A DNA stretch of 64,000 nucleotides, from assembly GCF_050908995.1 (NCBI RefSeq), contig NC_135119.1, positions 18,567,001 through 18,631,000 of the forward strand. Direction: 5' to 3'. The DNA is from Andrena cerasifolii (Eukaryota > Arthropoda > Insecta > Hymenoptera > Andrenidae). Under the pieces are notes generated by a model. It ran no database searches, was not told where the DNA came from, and worked only from the letters and a program-made list of their open reading frames with translations. The translations under genes and the position numbers were made by a program. Below, piece after piece: positions 12,001 through 22,884 of the stretch. How positions within the stretch are numbered: the first letter of the stretch is position 1; every line of letters starts with the position of its first letter.

Positions 12001-15000
12001 ACATGTACGATTATAATTAATCTGTTTCTCCGTAATTCTATATCGAGCTCGTGAAATTCGAAAAAGAAAGAATTGCACCCTTCGCCACTTTACACGCGCA
12101 TGCTTTAACGTCGAAATAGACGAGGCTTCTGCCGTTAAGCGGAGGAAGTAATGCGCCCTACGTGCGTAATCGATTTAGACGATATCTTCCCTGAATATCA
12201 GCGCGCGGACCAACCAGAGCGAAATTTGGCAAAACGAAAATGCAGGTTACGTCGTATAAAATCACGTGCACCGATATTACACTTTGTAAGTGCAATGATG
12301 AGTATACGCGGTTGCCCTTGGAAAAGATCCAAAATAGTTCCGCCACCTTTACTCCGAGGCAGCTTCATACTAAAATACCAACTGCGTACTTAATACCTAA
12401 TTATATTTGCCCGATGCGTGAAGTAAAATATAACGGGTAAATAAAACGATTCCTGAGCTACTCACCGGACGTACGAGTCCGAGAGCCGTCGAAACATTCA
12501 ACATGTTACTAGTCGGGTAAGAGACTCGTCGCACCCCAGCCATTTCCCTTTAATCTCACCATTGTTTTGTTAACCTGGATACTGGCGATGTGCAAAACGC
12601 GAAATATGAGTTTCTGTGAGCGTGGCTCGTGTCAGTTTGACAGGCTGCAGCGGCGATATTCGTGCCCGGCGACAACCGAGTTTAAATATGTTTCACTCTG
12701 AGCGAGTTAACTGCTTACAAGTAGTTACGTACGCACCATTCCTCTCCAAGCCACCGATCTCCCCGGAAGTTAGCTCTATATGTGGTATTCGTGGTTGAAT
12801 TTCAAATTTGCAAATTATTTAAAACGTATTCGATACGACAATCGATAGAATGAAATGTTTCACTGACCTTTTGTGATTCGCTACAGCTACCAGGACGCGT
12901 TTCCGGGCGAAAGGCATCACGTCCACTTGCCCGAAAAACGCAAACTTCTCAAGCACCTAACGATGAGATTTTTCATTAAGGATCATAAGCATAATGGAAG
13001 TAGGACAGGCCCGTCCAACTTTTGCTCTTCCCTTCGAAGGGCAACCGCGGGTGGTTGCGAGCGAAGGCAAGAGCGACGGTTGTGCCCCACCATTCGGACC
13101 TTTCGCTCTTGAGGGGCGCGAAGGGCCTAGCTCGGTACCTTCAAGAGGGAAGAGCAACTCGCGGTTGGTCGTGCGAGCAAATTCCTGGACAGGCCTGAAA
13201 TAGGATGACGGTGCGATTTTATATCGCAGCGTACCTGTTTCGCATTTAACGATGATGATTTCATCTTGACGTGAAGCCATTGAGGTCGCGTTGACAATGG
13301 ATCGAGTCCGTCGAGTTTCTGAGGCATTTACGATTTGCTTAAATTACTAGCTGATGCATCGTGTCATCGAGTGTTAAAGACATAGTTTGCTTACCGAATA
13401 TATCTCGTTGCCTCTTGTTATGTTTATGCAGTTCGCGAAATCTCTTACGCTACTCATTAATTCAGAATGCGTCACTGCCCTTTGTTCCAAGCCCCTAAAG
13501 TTTACAAATATATGATCACGCGGGAAATGAATGTAGTAAAATGTTGTTACTAACGTAATATGTTAGGTACAAATAAAACGTACTCTCCGTATTTCTTTAC
13601 ACTAAATACGTGCGCGATCTTTATAAATATGTATCCAGCAAAATAGGCATCCCATCCTGCATTGTGATAACTGTTCTCATCTGAAAGCAAAATAGGAGGC
13701 TGAAGTTGTGAAAATATAGCGATGCTTGCGTGAATCAGCTGCACGAATTATTACCTGGAGATGCGTCTTTTAAATTAATATTTGGTGACATGAATACTAG
13801 GTATCTTCCTTTATTCATTGCAAAGTACTCGTATATGGTCTCGAGTGAAGTTACTTTCCAATTTACTTAAAAAAAAAATTGTTGAAATATTCATATTAGT
13901 TCGTATGTAATTAGCTTGCTCCTCTGTTCTTTTTAACCATTTCTTTACCTCCTTTGTCGAGTAGTTTCTTTAATTCGAAACTCAAGAATTTCGTGTCGTA
14001 AATTTGTGGGAACAATGTGTGCATATTGCTTTTGAACTCGCTATATCTACCTGGAATACATACAAATGTCAGTTATCCAATTTCTCGGGAGTATACAAGT
14101 GGTTGAATATACATCTTTATTACAATGTATTTGTAGTTACTTGGCAATGGTCTATAAAATTGTTGATGTATAAACATCAGGTCCAAAAGCACATTGTGTC
14201 CTATTATCGGCTTCTTCGAGGAAATCAAGAGTTTCAATACTTTAGAAAACCCTACATAAGAGTCTAGCAGCTCTTCTTCCAAATTGCCGCTATCTTCCTC
14301 TTGTAAAACTTTACGCATATCCGGCGATGCTTTTATCACAATTAACTGGAAGAGGTAGATAATCTTTCATGCCACATCGATCGAATCGAAGCATCGACAA
14401 GCAGTATTTTCTACGTACACATTTATGCCCAGATACAGTCCAAATATTCGGAAAAGTGGTCCTTAATTCTTTGTGCATCATATATTGTAAAATAGGAGAG
14501 GCAGTTTCCAGCTGAAACGATATCTGGTCTGGAGAGCTTTTCAGCCATTCGTAAACTTTGTTCGTACAGTCCTTCAAATCATCTTCTTCGTCATACGTTA
14601 AATGCTCAAAATTAATCATAAAGTCATCCTCGTCGATGTGCTGCTTCAGCAACCTCTCATCTGGCTCGTCGAGGTACGATATGCCTTCATTTGCAAACTA
14701 AAATGTGCAGCACACAAGCATTCGCCGTTAATGTTTGCCCCTCTGTGAGCGTGTTTATTTTATGAACGCGTTAGGAACTTATTCAAGTTATCTTAATCCT
14801 TCTACCACATACTTTTGCAAAGTCAAAATTATGAGCAGAGAGGAACTCTAGGGCGGCCACTTGCCACGAGAATTGCCTGTTTTTGAACGGCACAGACTTT
14901 GGCAGCAGATAGAAATTAAAGCACTCTGCGTTGTAAACATTTTCCCCAGGAACGCGGAAGAAGGTAGCGATGCCGCATTGGATTATCACAAATGGCTGAA

Positions 15001-15258
15001 TGTTCTTCTTCAGTTTCTCGTATCGGACATCGAGGGAATCGAAAAGGCTGAAATTACATTGGAGAAACAATGCTAAGCGTATTTAGTTAGGGGTAATATC
15101 AAGTTCTGATAGAGGATCCATTATAACCTATACTTCAACACTTCACTCGATTGAATCCCTGTGAATTCAGCGTCAATGGAAATGAAGCATGCTTTCTTTA
15201 TAGCCTCTTCTATTTTCGGGTAGAGAGTTTTGAAGTTATTGTCTACAACTTCATTCAT
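9056..15258 (-). CDS. PNLDC1: PNLDC1 (piRNA trimmer; PARN-like 3'-5' exoribonuclease), 12 exons
   Basis: Exons, high to low: 15128-15258, 14813-15047, 14419-14697, 14141-14345, 13949-14050, 13755-13865, 13584-13680, 13395-13494, 13235-13318, 12868-12956, 9275-9373, 9056-9170. All junctions are GT-AG and in phase, giving 1,647 nt and 548 residues; the human protein is about 530. This family trims pre-piRNA 3' ends on mitochondria. DEDD residues are visible: D29 and E31 (SIDAEFTG), D270 (GHNVLLD), H360 and D365 (YHNAGWDAY). The last exon encodes a hydrophobic tail (about residues 513-537, LLYSLALFALFLLM) followed by KK, the tail anchor that separates PNLDC1 from PARN. Intron 10 is 3.5 kb and holds a minisatellite and a MITE. 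The last acceptor (CATGAG) is the weakest call: a second pairing, GTGCAC donor with GGCAG acceptor, also stays in frame. The start is the first ATG of the frame in exon 1. Confidence 0.9.
10170..10421. repeat. 36-bp minisatellite, 7 copies
   Basis: Seven head-to-tail copies of a 36-base unit that starts AATAAAATTCAGTAGGTGAT. Copies 1-6 appear identical; copy 7 has one G to A change (AGTAGG to AATAGG), and a partial eighth copy follows to about 10433. Such homogeneity implies recent expansion. The array sits in the 3.5 kb intron of PNLDC1. It has no spacers, so it is not a CRISPR array. Confidence 0.95.
11332..11529. mobile_element. TA-flanked inverted-repeat MITE (198 bp)
   Basis: Ends GGGCAAAGATACCAGTAG and, reversed, GGGTAAAGTTACCAGTAG lie directly inside TA dinucleotides (11330-11331, 11530-11531). 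The arms pair again through CAACTTTTC and CGTGAAAAATAAGG; the right arm has about 16 extra bases. A TA target suggests Tc1/mariner-type mobilisation. It lies in PNLDC1 intron 10. The GGGYARA ends resemble those of the element at 44041-44265. Confidence 0.72.
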
Positions 15259-15826
15259 AATTATTCTTCTGTGTATACTACGTTCCTAACCTAATTTCAG
15301 CGGTACGTGCGAACATAACCTTACAAGAACTATATTTATAAAAACGATGATAGAATAGAATCATAGAACATAGAGCCAGTGTCATCTATTGTCAAAAATG
15401 GAAACTTCAACCTATAGATCGCATTGAGCTCAATAATAATACAAAGTATAGGATAGACTGATAGAGCTATCACGCAATGTAATAGCGAATTCGGTATCTC
15501 GCACTGACTCTGTCGGGTGCCAGAAAATGAGTTGGATTGGTTGTTTCTGATAGAGACGAAGATAGGAACCTCATTCCCGCACTACTTCCATTGAATTGAG
15601 TAATTTTTCAAACTCTGACTTTTTTCAGCTTGTTTATCTTCTAGAATCTTTTCTAAAAACAGAAAACCTTCTCAGAAGCGCCGCTACAGTGCATACATAG
15701 CATAAAGTTCAGTAACTAGTTGCTTACATACCTTCTTCTCCGCACCTTTTATTGTAAACATGTTTAAAGAGGTAATAAATGAATAAATTTGCTAAACGAA
15801 ATAAAGAAACTTTTTTTTACATATAT

Positions 15827-15832
15827 TTTATT
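15827..15832 (-). promoter_or_regulatory. Poly(A) signal of RpL36
   Basis: TTTATT on the plus strand reads AATAAA on the minus strand, about 37 bases past the RpL36 stop codon, a short 3' UTR typical of ribosomal protein genes. Confidence 0.6.
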
Positions 15833-15868
15833 AATATGTAATAGTATAAGAATTCAATAGTGCGTTAG

Positions 15869-16670
15869 TTAATGATGAGCAGCTGCTTTCCTCATCTGGA
15901 CAAGGATGTTTCCAAGTTCTTCACGTTTCCTTTTAGCTCTAATGTGTGTTCCCAACTATATAATTGTTAAATGTGTTATTTATGCAGTATATAAAAATTG
16001 CTAATATTATTTATAGAGTAAATATAAAGTTTAGAATAAATAAAATTCGTTTCGAATACACTTACCCTTCTCTTTAAGAATTTCAGTGCACGCTTATCCT
16101 TGGAAACTTTTAACAACTCCATAGCACGCTTCTCATATGGTGCATGTCCGGTTACCTCACGGATTATATCTCTGACAAACTTGTCGTGTTTTGATTGTGT
16201 CTGTAATTACAAAATTAAACAGGTTTAATCATCTATTACTAGCAACCAACTATTAATTGCGTGAAATAATTGATGATTACCCAAACAGAAATACAAGCAA
16301 ACCACATACATATTTCACAATGTTTACATTCATACTTTAACTTGTCACCAGCAAGTTTAACGAAAGTTTTTCAGTAAAACAATTAATTCATTTGTAAGTC
16401 CTTATACGATAGAACACTAGAAAGAAATAATAGCGTATCTGCTCATAGTTTTCATCTTACCAAACACAACGAAACTTGTCTAACTCGTGTGTTCAATTGA
16501 AGCAGTATACAGTTCGATATTGCTCATTAAGATGAAATACCTACCCCCTTCATTCGGGCTGGCAAAACGCACACCGTCTTCCTCTTCTCATTCTTATTTT
16601 TGGTCGCACGGATCTTGGTCGTTTTGTGGCCCTTATTGAGACCAACCGCTAATTCGTATCTCGGAGCCAT
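15869..16670 (-). CDS. RpL36: 60S ribosomal protein L36 (eL36), 3 coding exons
   Basis: Coding exons 16545-16670, 16066-16200 and 15869-15955 (42, 45 and 28 codons plus stop) give 115 residues, the usual eL36 length. The protein opens MAPRYELAVGLNKGHKTTKI and ends in a basic helix and AAAHH. It also has the conserved KHDKFVRDIIREV and HAPYEKRAMELLKVSKDKR segments. All three exons are phase 0. An acceptor (TTTTCGCAG) sits one base before the ATG, so the 5' UTR is split and its first exon lies upstream. eL36 is a structural protein of the large ribosomal subunit. It is divergent from COG3 and tail-to-head with PNLDC1, which starts 611 bases further on. Confidence 0.97.
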
Positions 16671-16853
16671 CCTGCGAAAATAACACCGTGAGTTTCATAG
16701 GTTAGGTCACTCCCCGACAATGTTAAAACGCACGTCGCGCGATAATATTGCGTATCTTATATTCTAATAATTAGTGACAGCACATGCAAGTAGAGAAACA
16801 TTAACGTTTCAACAGGATCATAAGAATATTTTACGATTCAGATTGACACAAAC

Positions 16854-16890
16854 CTTCTCGGCTTGATCACTCGCGCAGGAAAGAAATACG
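16854..16890 (-). promoter_or_regulatory. Probable RpL36 non-coding first exon with TOP-like start
   Basis: On the minus strand a pyrimidine run (TTTCTTTCCTGCG) precedes a short sequence ending GAGAAG and the donor GTTTGT at 16853. This would splice to the acceptor just before the RpL36 ATG. A pyrimidine-rich (TOP) transcription start is normal for ribosomal protein genes. The exact start base is inferred. Confidence 0.5.
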
Positions 16891-17470
16891 GTCCTGCTTT
16901 CAATGAAAATCATTCGTTCGCGCTTCATGCGCGTGCGCGGTGGTGCGAACGTATCCGATTTACAACGAAAGCGATGCAAAATTCTATCCAATCATTTCGA
17001 TTGATCCTGCGTAAATATTACGAAACGTTGAAAATAATTAATTGCAATCGCACAATGAATTAATTAGCAATTCCGTTAAAGATATTATAATACGATTATA
17101 GAACGAAAAGAATTTCAAATGTTCTCAATATATTTAAACTAAGGATTACGAAATTAATTAAGTAATAAAGAAGTGCTTTTACCAAAGATTACGCTGATCT
17201 TCTTATCATTTGAAACTTTTAAGATATTTCAGTCAGAAAGCGTTTTGCGACAAAATACAATTCCCTATGTTTCATCCGGTGGTCATACTGCTCGCAGCGA
17301 TCGAACCTGTCTCAACTTCACGATTATGATTCGTAATTGCTGCGGTGTCAGTTTTTTGAAGTCAATTTTTTAACTTATATTACAAAACGGCATGTTTGTG
17401 ATATATACGGTTCTACCGCTTTCTTCAGAGGTATTCATTCCGTAACGTTTATTCCTACTGACAAGGAACA
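16891..17470. promoter_or_regulatory. Shared RpL36/COG3 divergent promoter region
   Basis: The interval separates two genes pointing away from each other, with no other exon recognised. It is AT-rich with a small CpG-containing part (about 16860-16960) near the RpL36 side. It probably holds both promoters. No definite factor site is claimed. Confidence 0.5.
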
Positions 17471-19876
17471 ATGTCCAAAGTAAAAAACATTCCGAATAAC
17501 TTAACCAAATGGGATCTGTCAGAGGACCCGCTGGCACCGTTGACCGATCGCCAAAAGGATTGTCTATTAAGCTTGGAGGAGGAATTATTTCCAGACAACA
17601 CTATCAAGGCTGAACAGATAGATGGTACCGCGTGCACAAACGAAGCAGATAAAAAATCAGTACAAATAGAACGGTGTCAAGATCTGTTAGAACATTATGG
17701 TTCGTTGGAGCAGAAGTGTATAGCCAGGAAAGATGTGAAGTACATGTCTTACCTTAACGAACTCCAGGCAAGACGCGACGAGTGCCACGAACTTTGCCTT
17801 CAAATAGAGGAGGCACTGGAGAACTTTACGATGTTGTTCAAACAGTATTCAGAAGTGTCAGACAAAACCACCTCTCTGTACAATGCCAGCGAACAGCTGG
17901 ACTCTGATCAGAGGAAACTGAATACCACTATAGAGAACATTACGGAATACGTGAAATATTTCAAAGATATCGATATGATGATGGAGAAGCTGGAAGCGCC
18001 CACGTTATCCGTGAACAGCGAGATGTTCTTTAATATATTGAATAAAATCGACATGAACATAGATTTTGTGCAGGGTAATTCTTCGTTCAAAGAAAGTAAC
18101 ACCTACTTAATTAAGTATAAACATTGCCAGTCCAAAGCGCTGTCCATGATACAGAATTATATCTTTAATTTATTTAGTAAAACGACGGAGAGTATTTTAA
18201 ATTTGAGGGACAACGACGATTCCCAGGATAACGGGGACGCGGCCCTGGCACTTTTCTACGGGAGGTTTCAAACCATTTTGTCTAAAGTTAAGCCAGTCGT
18301 AGAACAGATCGAAGCGAAGTCGTACAAGCGGCAAGAATACGATAGTTTATTGTCGGAATGCCAGCAATATTATTGGAGTCAAAGGGGGCTGGTGCTAGGG
18401 ACCAGCGTGCAGAAGTCTCTAATGTTTGTGAAAGAGAAATACAATGGCGATCATTGTAGTCTGGTACGAAATTCATGCGCATTACTGTTACACGCGTCGA
18501 TGGATGAATATAAGTTGTTCTATGAATTCTTCTCGAAGCCATCTAGTGGATTAACAGCATACCTTGAGAGTCTGTGTACTTCTCTGTACGATATGCTAAG
18601 ACCGTTTATCATACACATTAATCATTTAGAAACGCTAGCCGAGATTTGTTGTATTTTGAGGATCGAGATGCTGGACGAACATGTTCAAAACAATTTCGAG
18701 CCCTTAGAGGGATTCGGAAACGTTTGCCTGCAACTGTTGCACGACGTACAAGAGAGGCTTGTCTTCCGTGCGCATCTCTATTTGCAATCGGACGTCCTGA
18801 ATTACAATCCGTCTCCAGGTGACCTGGCGTATCCGGATAAATTGAAGATGATGGAAGATATAGCAGAGTCGATTAGAGAAGAGACTCGGCAGACAAATAT
18901 GAAGAAGATATCAGTATCGTCTAACGAGGATAATACGATGGAACCTGTGTCTAGAAACCATATTGTAATAGATTCTATTTATCAAAAGACACACATGGGT
19001 AACTCGCCTGCGGATCTTCATGGAATGTGGTACCCGACAGTCCGAAGGACATTAGTTTGCTTATCAAGACTGTACCGATGCGTGGACAGATCTGTCTTTC
19101 AGTCCTTAAGTCAAGAAGCAATATCTCTCTGTGTCCAAAGTATAGAGAACGCGAAGCAGGAGATCGAAAAGAGGGCGACGCCTTTGGACGCGGAACTCTT
19201 CCAGATAAAACATTTGCTGATACTGCGGGAACAAATCGCACCGTTCCAAGTAGACTTCACTATAAAGGAGTACAGCCTAGACTTCTCCAAAGTGAAAACA
19301 GCGGCATTTGGTCTGTTGGAGAAAAGCTCAAGGTTTTTTACTCTGTCTAATAACGCGTTGCTGGAGTTTTTATTAGAGGGTGCACCACAGATGAAGGAGC
19401 AGCTGATAGACTCGAGGAAATATGTGGATAATAAGTTAAAGTACACTTGCCAACGACTTATACAGCACGCCACGTTTATGCTGATACATCCAGCTTTGAA
19501 GTTATTGGAGAAAGAGAAATCGTACGCGAATGCTAACAATTCAGATAAACCTCAGGAGCACGCTCTAGGGAGCCCGCAGGACGTTGCTGCAGCGATTAGC
19601 GAAGTACTGCGGATAATTAAATTCAAATGCCCTGAAATTCAGCAGCTGATGCAGCTGTATCTGTCTAACAAGGAGACAGAATTTATTCTATTCAGACCGG
19701 TGAAGAACAACGTGTGCGCCGCGTTTACGCAATTGTATCAGGTATTGAGTAAATATTACAACACGGAGGAACTTCTGCTAATTGCTTGCCCACTGCCGGA
19801 ACAAATCTCCGTCATGTTAAGCTCGTCCAGCCTTGTTCATGGAAAGAGCACGCAGACTGCTGCAAAGAAAGCATAG
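17471..19876 (+). CDS. COG3: Conserved oligomeric Golgi complex subunit 3, single coding exon
   Basis: An uninterrupted 801-residue frame; the start context ACAATG and the typical COG3 opening (NLTKWDLSEDPLAPLTDRQK) support this ATG. COG3 (Sec34) is a lobe A subunit of the COG tethering complex, which captures retrograde vesicles inside the Golgi and so keeps glycosyltransferases in place. The Sec34-like region covers about residues 90-240 (KDVKYMSYLNELQARRDEC, EQLDSDQRKLNTTIENITEY), a predicted coiled coil. The rest is the helical rod typical of tethering subunits, with SNNALLEFLLEGAP near residue 630. It ends SVMLSSSSLVHGKSTQT followed by a short basic tail. The length is close to animal homologues (about 800-900). 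A single-exon form of a normally split gene is mildly unusual, but there is no frameshift or other sign of a retrocopy. It converges with CREG1. Confidence 0.97.
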   Translation: MSKVKNIPNNLTKWDLSEDPLAPLTDRQKDCLLSLEEELFPDNTIKAEQIDGTACTNEADKKSVQIERCQDLLEHYGSLEQKCIARKDVKYMSYLNELQARRDECHELCLQIEEALENFTMLFKQYSEVSDKTTSLYNASEQLDSDQRKLNTTIENITEYVKYFKDIDMMMEKLEAPTLSVNSEMFFNILNKIDMNIDFVQGNSSFKESNTYLIKYKHCQSKALSMIQNYIFNLFSKTTESILNLRDNDDSQDNGDAALALFYGRFQTILSKVKPVVEQIEAKSYKRQEYDSLLSECQQYYWSQRGLVLGTSVQKSLMFVKEKYNGDHCSLVRNSCALLLHASMDEYKLFYEFFSKPSSGLTAYLESLCTSLYDMLRPFIIHINHLETLAEICCILRIEMLDEHVQNNFEPLEGFGNVCLQLLHDVQERLVFRAHLYLQSDVLNYNPSPGDLAYPDKLKMMEDIAESIREETRQTNMKKISVSSNEDNTMEPVSRNHIVIDSIYQKTHMGNSPADLHGMWYPTVRRTLVCLSRLYRCVDRSVFQSLSQEAISLCVQSIENAKQEIEKRATPLDAELFQIKHLLILREQIAPFQVDFTIKEYSLDFSKVKTAAFGLLEKSSRFFTLSNNALLEFLLEGAPQMKEQLIDSRKYVDNKLKYTCQRLIQHATFMLIHPALKLLEKEKSYANANNSDKPQEHALGSPQDVAAAISEVLRIIKFKCPEIQQLMQLYLSNKETEFILFRPVKNNVCAAFTQLYQVLSKYYNTEELLLIACPLPEQISVMLSSSSLVHGKSTQTAAKKA

Positions 19877-19980
19877 CCAAAACGGACTAACAACCTTCTG
19901 TAATTATATACTGTACATTAATACTATTTTCGAATTGTAATCAATTATGAATTTTCTTCAAAGGAAATGCTTGCTTTTAA

Positions 19981-19986
19981 AATAAA
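19981..19986 (+). promoter_or_regulatory. Candidate COG3 poly(A) signal
   Basis: AATAAA about 105 bases after the COG3 stop, in AT-rich sequence. Further AT-rich signals follow, so another site could be used. Confidence 0.5.
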
Positions 19987-20575
19987 TAATAATATATAGA
20001 GGTTCCACATTTTTAAATGTATCATATAGAATGTATATAAACGATGGAAATATAATTTATATATAAAGAGTAGTTGGAATGTTTAAGTGATATTGCATAA
20101 AACATTGTAGCGTGTACAATCTTGAATTTAGGGAATAGTATATATTTTAATTCTTTGTAACGTACTTTAAGAATGTGCAATTTTTATATGAAGGATGTAC
20201 ATATTTGAAGTATAAAATCACGTCAGATAGAACAGAATTTGTACTAGAGGTCCCTATTTCCCGTGTATTTACATACACGTGTGCACGTGTAGTAAACGTA
20301 TCCGAACTTCAATCCGTGTAATGCTATTACACGTGTGCATGTGTATTTCTAATTTGTACGCCTCTTGAATTGAGATTTATAATCTCAAATAAATGTCGAC
20401 TGAAATTGCTACGAGTGTAATAATCGAAACGATACCATACTTCGAAGATATACTAATACCATGTCTACCACTTGTTCCAATATCAATAATCAGTTCTTAT
20501 CGTGTTTCCGTTAGATCCAAAAATGAAACGGCTTGATTAATTAAAATTAACTTATAAACCTGTTATGTTCGCTAT

Positions 20576-20581
20576 TTTATT
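20576..20581 (-). promoter_or_regulatory. Candidate CREG1 poly(A) signal
   Basis: TTTATT on the plus strand, AATAAA on the minus strand, about 95 bases past the CREG1 stop codon. With the COG3 signal it leaves about 0.6 kb between the two convergent genes. Confidence 0.5.
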
Positions 20582-20675
20582 TTATGCAATGAATCGCCAC
20601 TCAGGTAATTGTGAAAAAATATCAATATTATAAAAACATCGGAAATGTATAAAACTACTATTACACGGTATTATA

Positions 20676-22884
20676 TTATATAGCACAGACCACCGGATTT
20701 AATACATTAGAAACAGGCTGATATTCTTCCCCCGAATCATTCTGGTAACCTTCCAGAGGGAAGCGTCGGTTGAACTCGTCGGTAAGGTTGGCAACTGGTG
20801 GATTCAAGTATTCTTTTACACTGACGTATTTCGGGCCGCCGAAAGTATCCAAAACCACGATAGTCATTATCTTCAGTTTGGCAAAGTAGAAGTGATGACC
20901 TGCAATAAAACGCAAGCGATTATTTAGATAACTAGACGCGACAATATTATTATTTACTAGTTGAAATTAATTAATAGGCGGATTCTTACTTGGTGGCATA
21001 TTAACTAATTTCGGATGACGATTGAAGAAAACCTTTTCCGCTGTTTTAAGCTCAAAACTGTCGTTCTTCAACTGTTTACGAGAAAGAAGTAAGTAATTAG
21101 TAAGTTTGTAGTTCGTGTTAATAGAGTGAATCGATACATTAATATCTTTCATTTACTGACCGTTTTGATTCTCCCAGTTAGGAGTACCCTCGCGCAACGA
21201 GGATCCATGGGGTCCCATTGTTTCGATTTACAATAGTCTCCTTGGGCTAGCGTCATCAACATTGACACGCGATTATCTTTCTATGAATAAAAAGTTATCA
21301 AACAGACAGATTAATATTAACTATCAGGTGAAATAAATTAATAAAGAATCACGACGATAAATGCGGTAAATAAATTTTTCCGCGATTTATATCACAGTAA
21401 TGATTGGATCCGTCACGTTACTCGCTATCTTATCGGAGAAAGGTAACATCGATCAATAGAGTTCGATCAACATAGGGGTTGTTTGGTAATATCGGGGGTA
21501 CATGTACCCGTATAGTGGCACTTACAGCGAGATCTTGAGCCGTGAAGTCCAGCGGTGTGAGATAAAGATATGGAATACCCAATCCATTTCCCAAAAGTCC
21601 GTCGGTGAAGGAAACTAAAGTTACCGCTGGAAACAACTCGATATCCTTTCGCGTGCTTATCGTCGCCACTGGTACCCATTCTATGCAGGGAACGATCGGT
21701 AACAGAATTAGTACGTGAGTTTCCACGCGAGGAAAACAGTAATTAAGAAATATTTAGACGATTCAGTGCGTTTCGTAAACAAGTACGGATTAAAACGTGT
21801 AAAAAATTAATCGCGGTACGTATTTGCAAGTGGGATAACCCGAACACAATCGTAATCGACCCGCTAATTTACAGTTGTGTGTTTAAATTGAGAGAAGAGT
21901 GAAATCTCTGTTTACTGTCAACAATAACCTCACGCGAGGACTTGCATCTCGTATCGTGAAAAAATTCAAATACGTTTGCTCGATAATATTCTGAAACAAA
22001 GGAATAAATACAGCACATTTCAAGTGCACCGTAATAATTTAATTACTATGTTGTAACAATGCTATCACAATCGATTAGCCGACTCGATTGATTGATTCAA
22101 CGGAGGTTATAAACCGTTACTTATTTCTGCCGAACTTGACCTTTGAACAAACAATCAAGCTCGGTTTAATCCACAACACCATTGTCCGATTGGACTGATT
22201 ATTTCCGTTGTGTCGCCAAAGGAAACCGTGTACGTGCTTGATAAACTTGAAGCCTTGTTACGCGATAAGTAAATCTAATGATACGTGTCGTTTTATATCG
22301 CAAATTTGGAATAGCGCCAACATTGTGCGCACGAACCTAATATTAATTTCAGACAAACGATCTGCGCGTAGCGTAAGTACACTCATGCGTGCGCACGCAC
22401 CAGCGGACGCGTTATTCTCGTCCTACGCTCGTGTACGCTTTGTACAAATACACTCTTAATTCCCATAATTTAAAATGGTATTTTATATCTCCCTTGACAT
22501 CAATGCTCCCACCTTAAACATTATCCCTATCACACTTTCGAATTATCGAAAACGCTGCAACTATACCATAAGTGCAATGTGCATACCAGCCTGATTCACG
22601 ATGTATCTTGCCATTAGAGCAGCCTCGTTGATTGGCGGTGGATCAGAAATAGGTACCTCCTGGTTCCTTTCGTCAATTCTATCCACATCGTGACTTTCGC
22701 GATGGCGCTTCTCGTATTTGGTGTCCTGCGAATAATTCTCGCGCAGCTCCCTGAACTTCTTCCACTTCAGAAACTCCTCGAACTGTTGCCATTCATTGTC
22801 TTGCGCCGCCGAAGCCTCCGTATACTTTTTCGCCTCAACCGTCAAGATCAAGAGAGCGGTGAATATCGCGAAACGCCAAATCAT
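20676..22884 (-). CDS. CREG1: CREG1-like secreted glycoprotein, 5 exons
   Basis: Exons 22587-22884, 21526-21680, 21161-21280, 20990-21071 and 20676-20899 join in phase to 879 nt, 292 residues. CREG proteins are secreted or lysosomal glycoproteins with an FMN-binding-like split-barrel fold lacking enzyme activity; they promote differentiation and lysosome function. Residues 1-18 (MIWRFAIFTALLILTVEA) are a signal peptide, and I chose this ATG over an in-frame one 60 bases upstream for that reason. Family hallmarks follow: ALMARYIV, WVPVATIST, GIPYLYLTPLD, DPMDPRCARVLLTG, FNRHP and HHFYFAKL. Between signal and domain lies a charged stretch of about 70 residues (NYSQ sequon, KRHRE basic cluster), and about 45 residues follow the domain. 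Both make it longer than human CREG1 (220). Confidence 0.95.

Noticed and set aside
16202..16544. Possible snoRNA in the RpL36 intron
   Set aside because: Ribosomal protein introns often host snoRNAs, but I could not find a convincing C/D or H/ACA box pair on the transcribed strand.
19111..19539. A 142-residue minus-strand frame
   Set aside because: It lies entirely within the COG3 exon on the other strand and resembles no protein.
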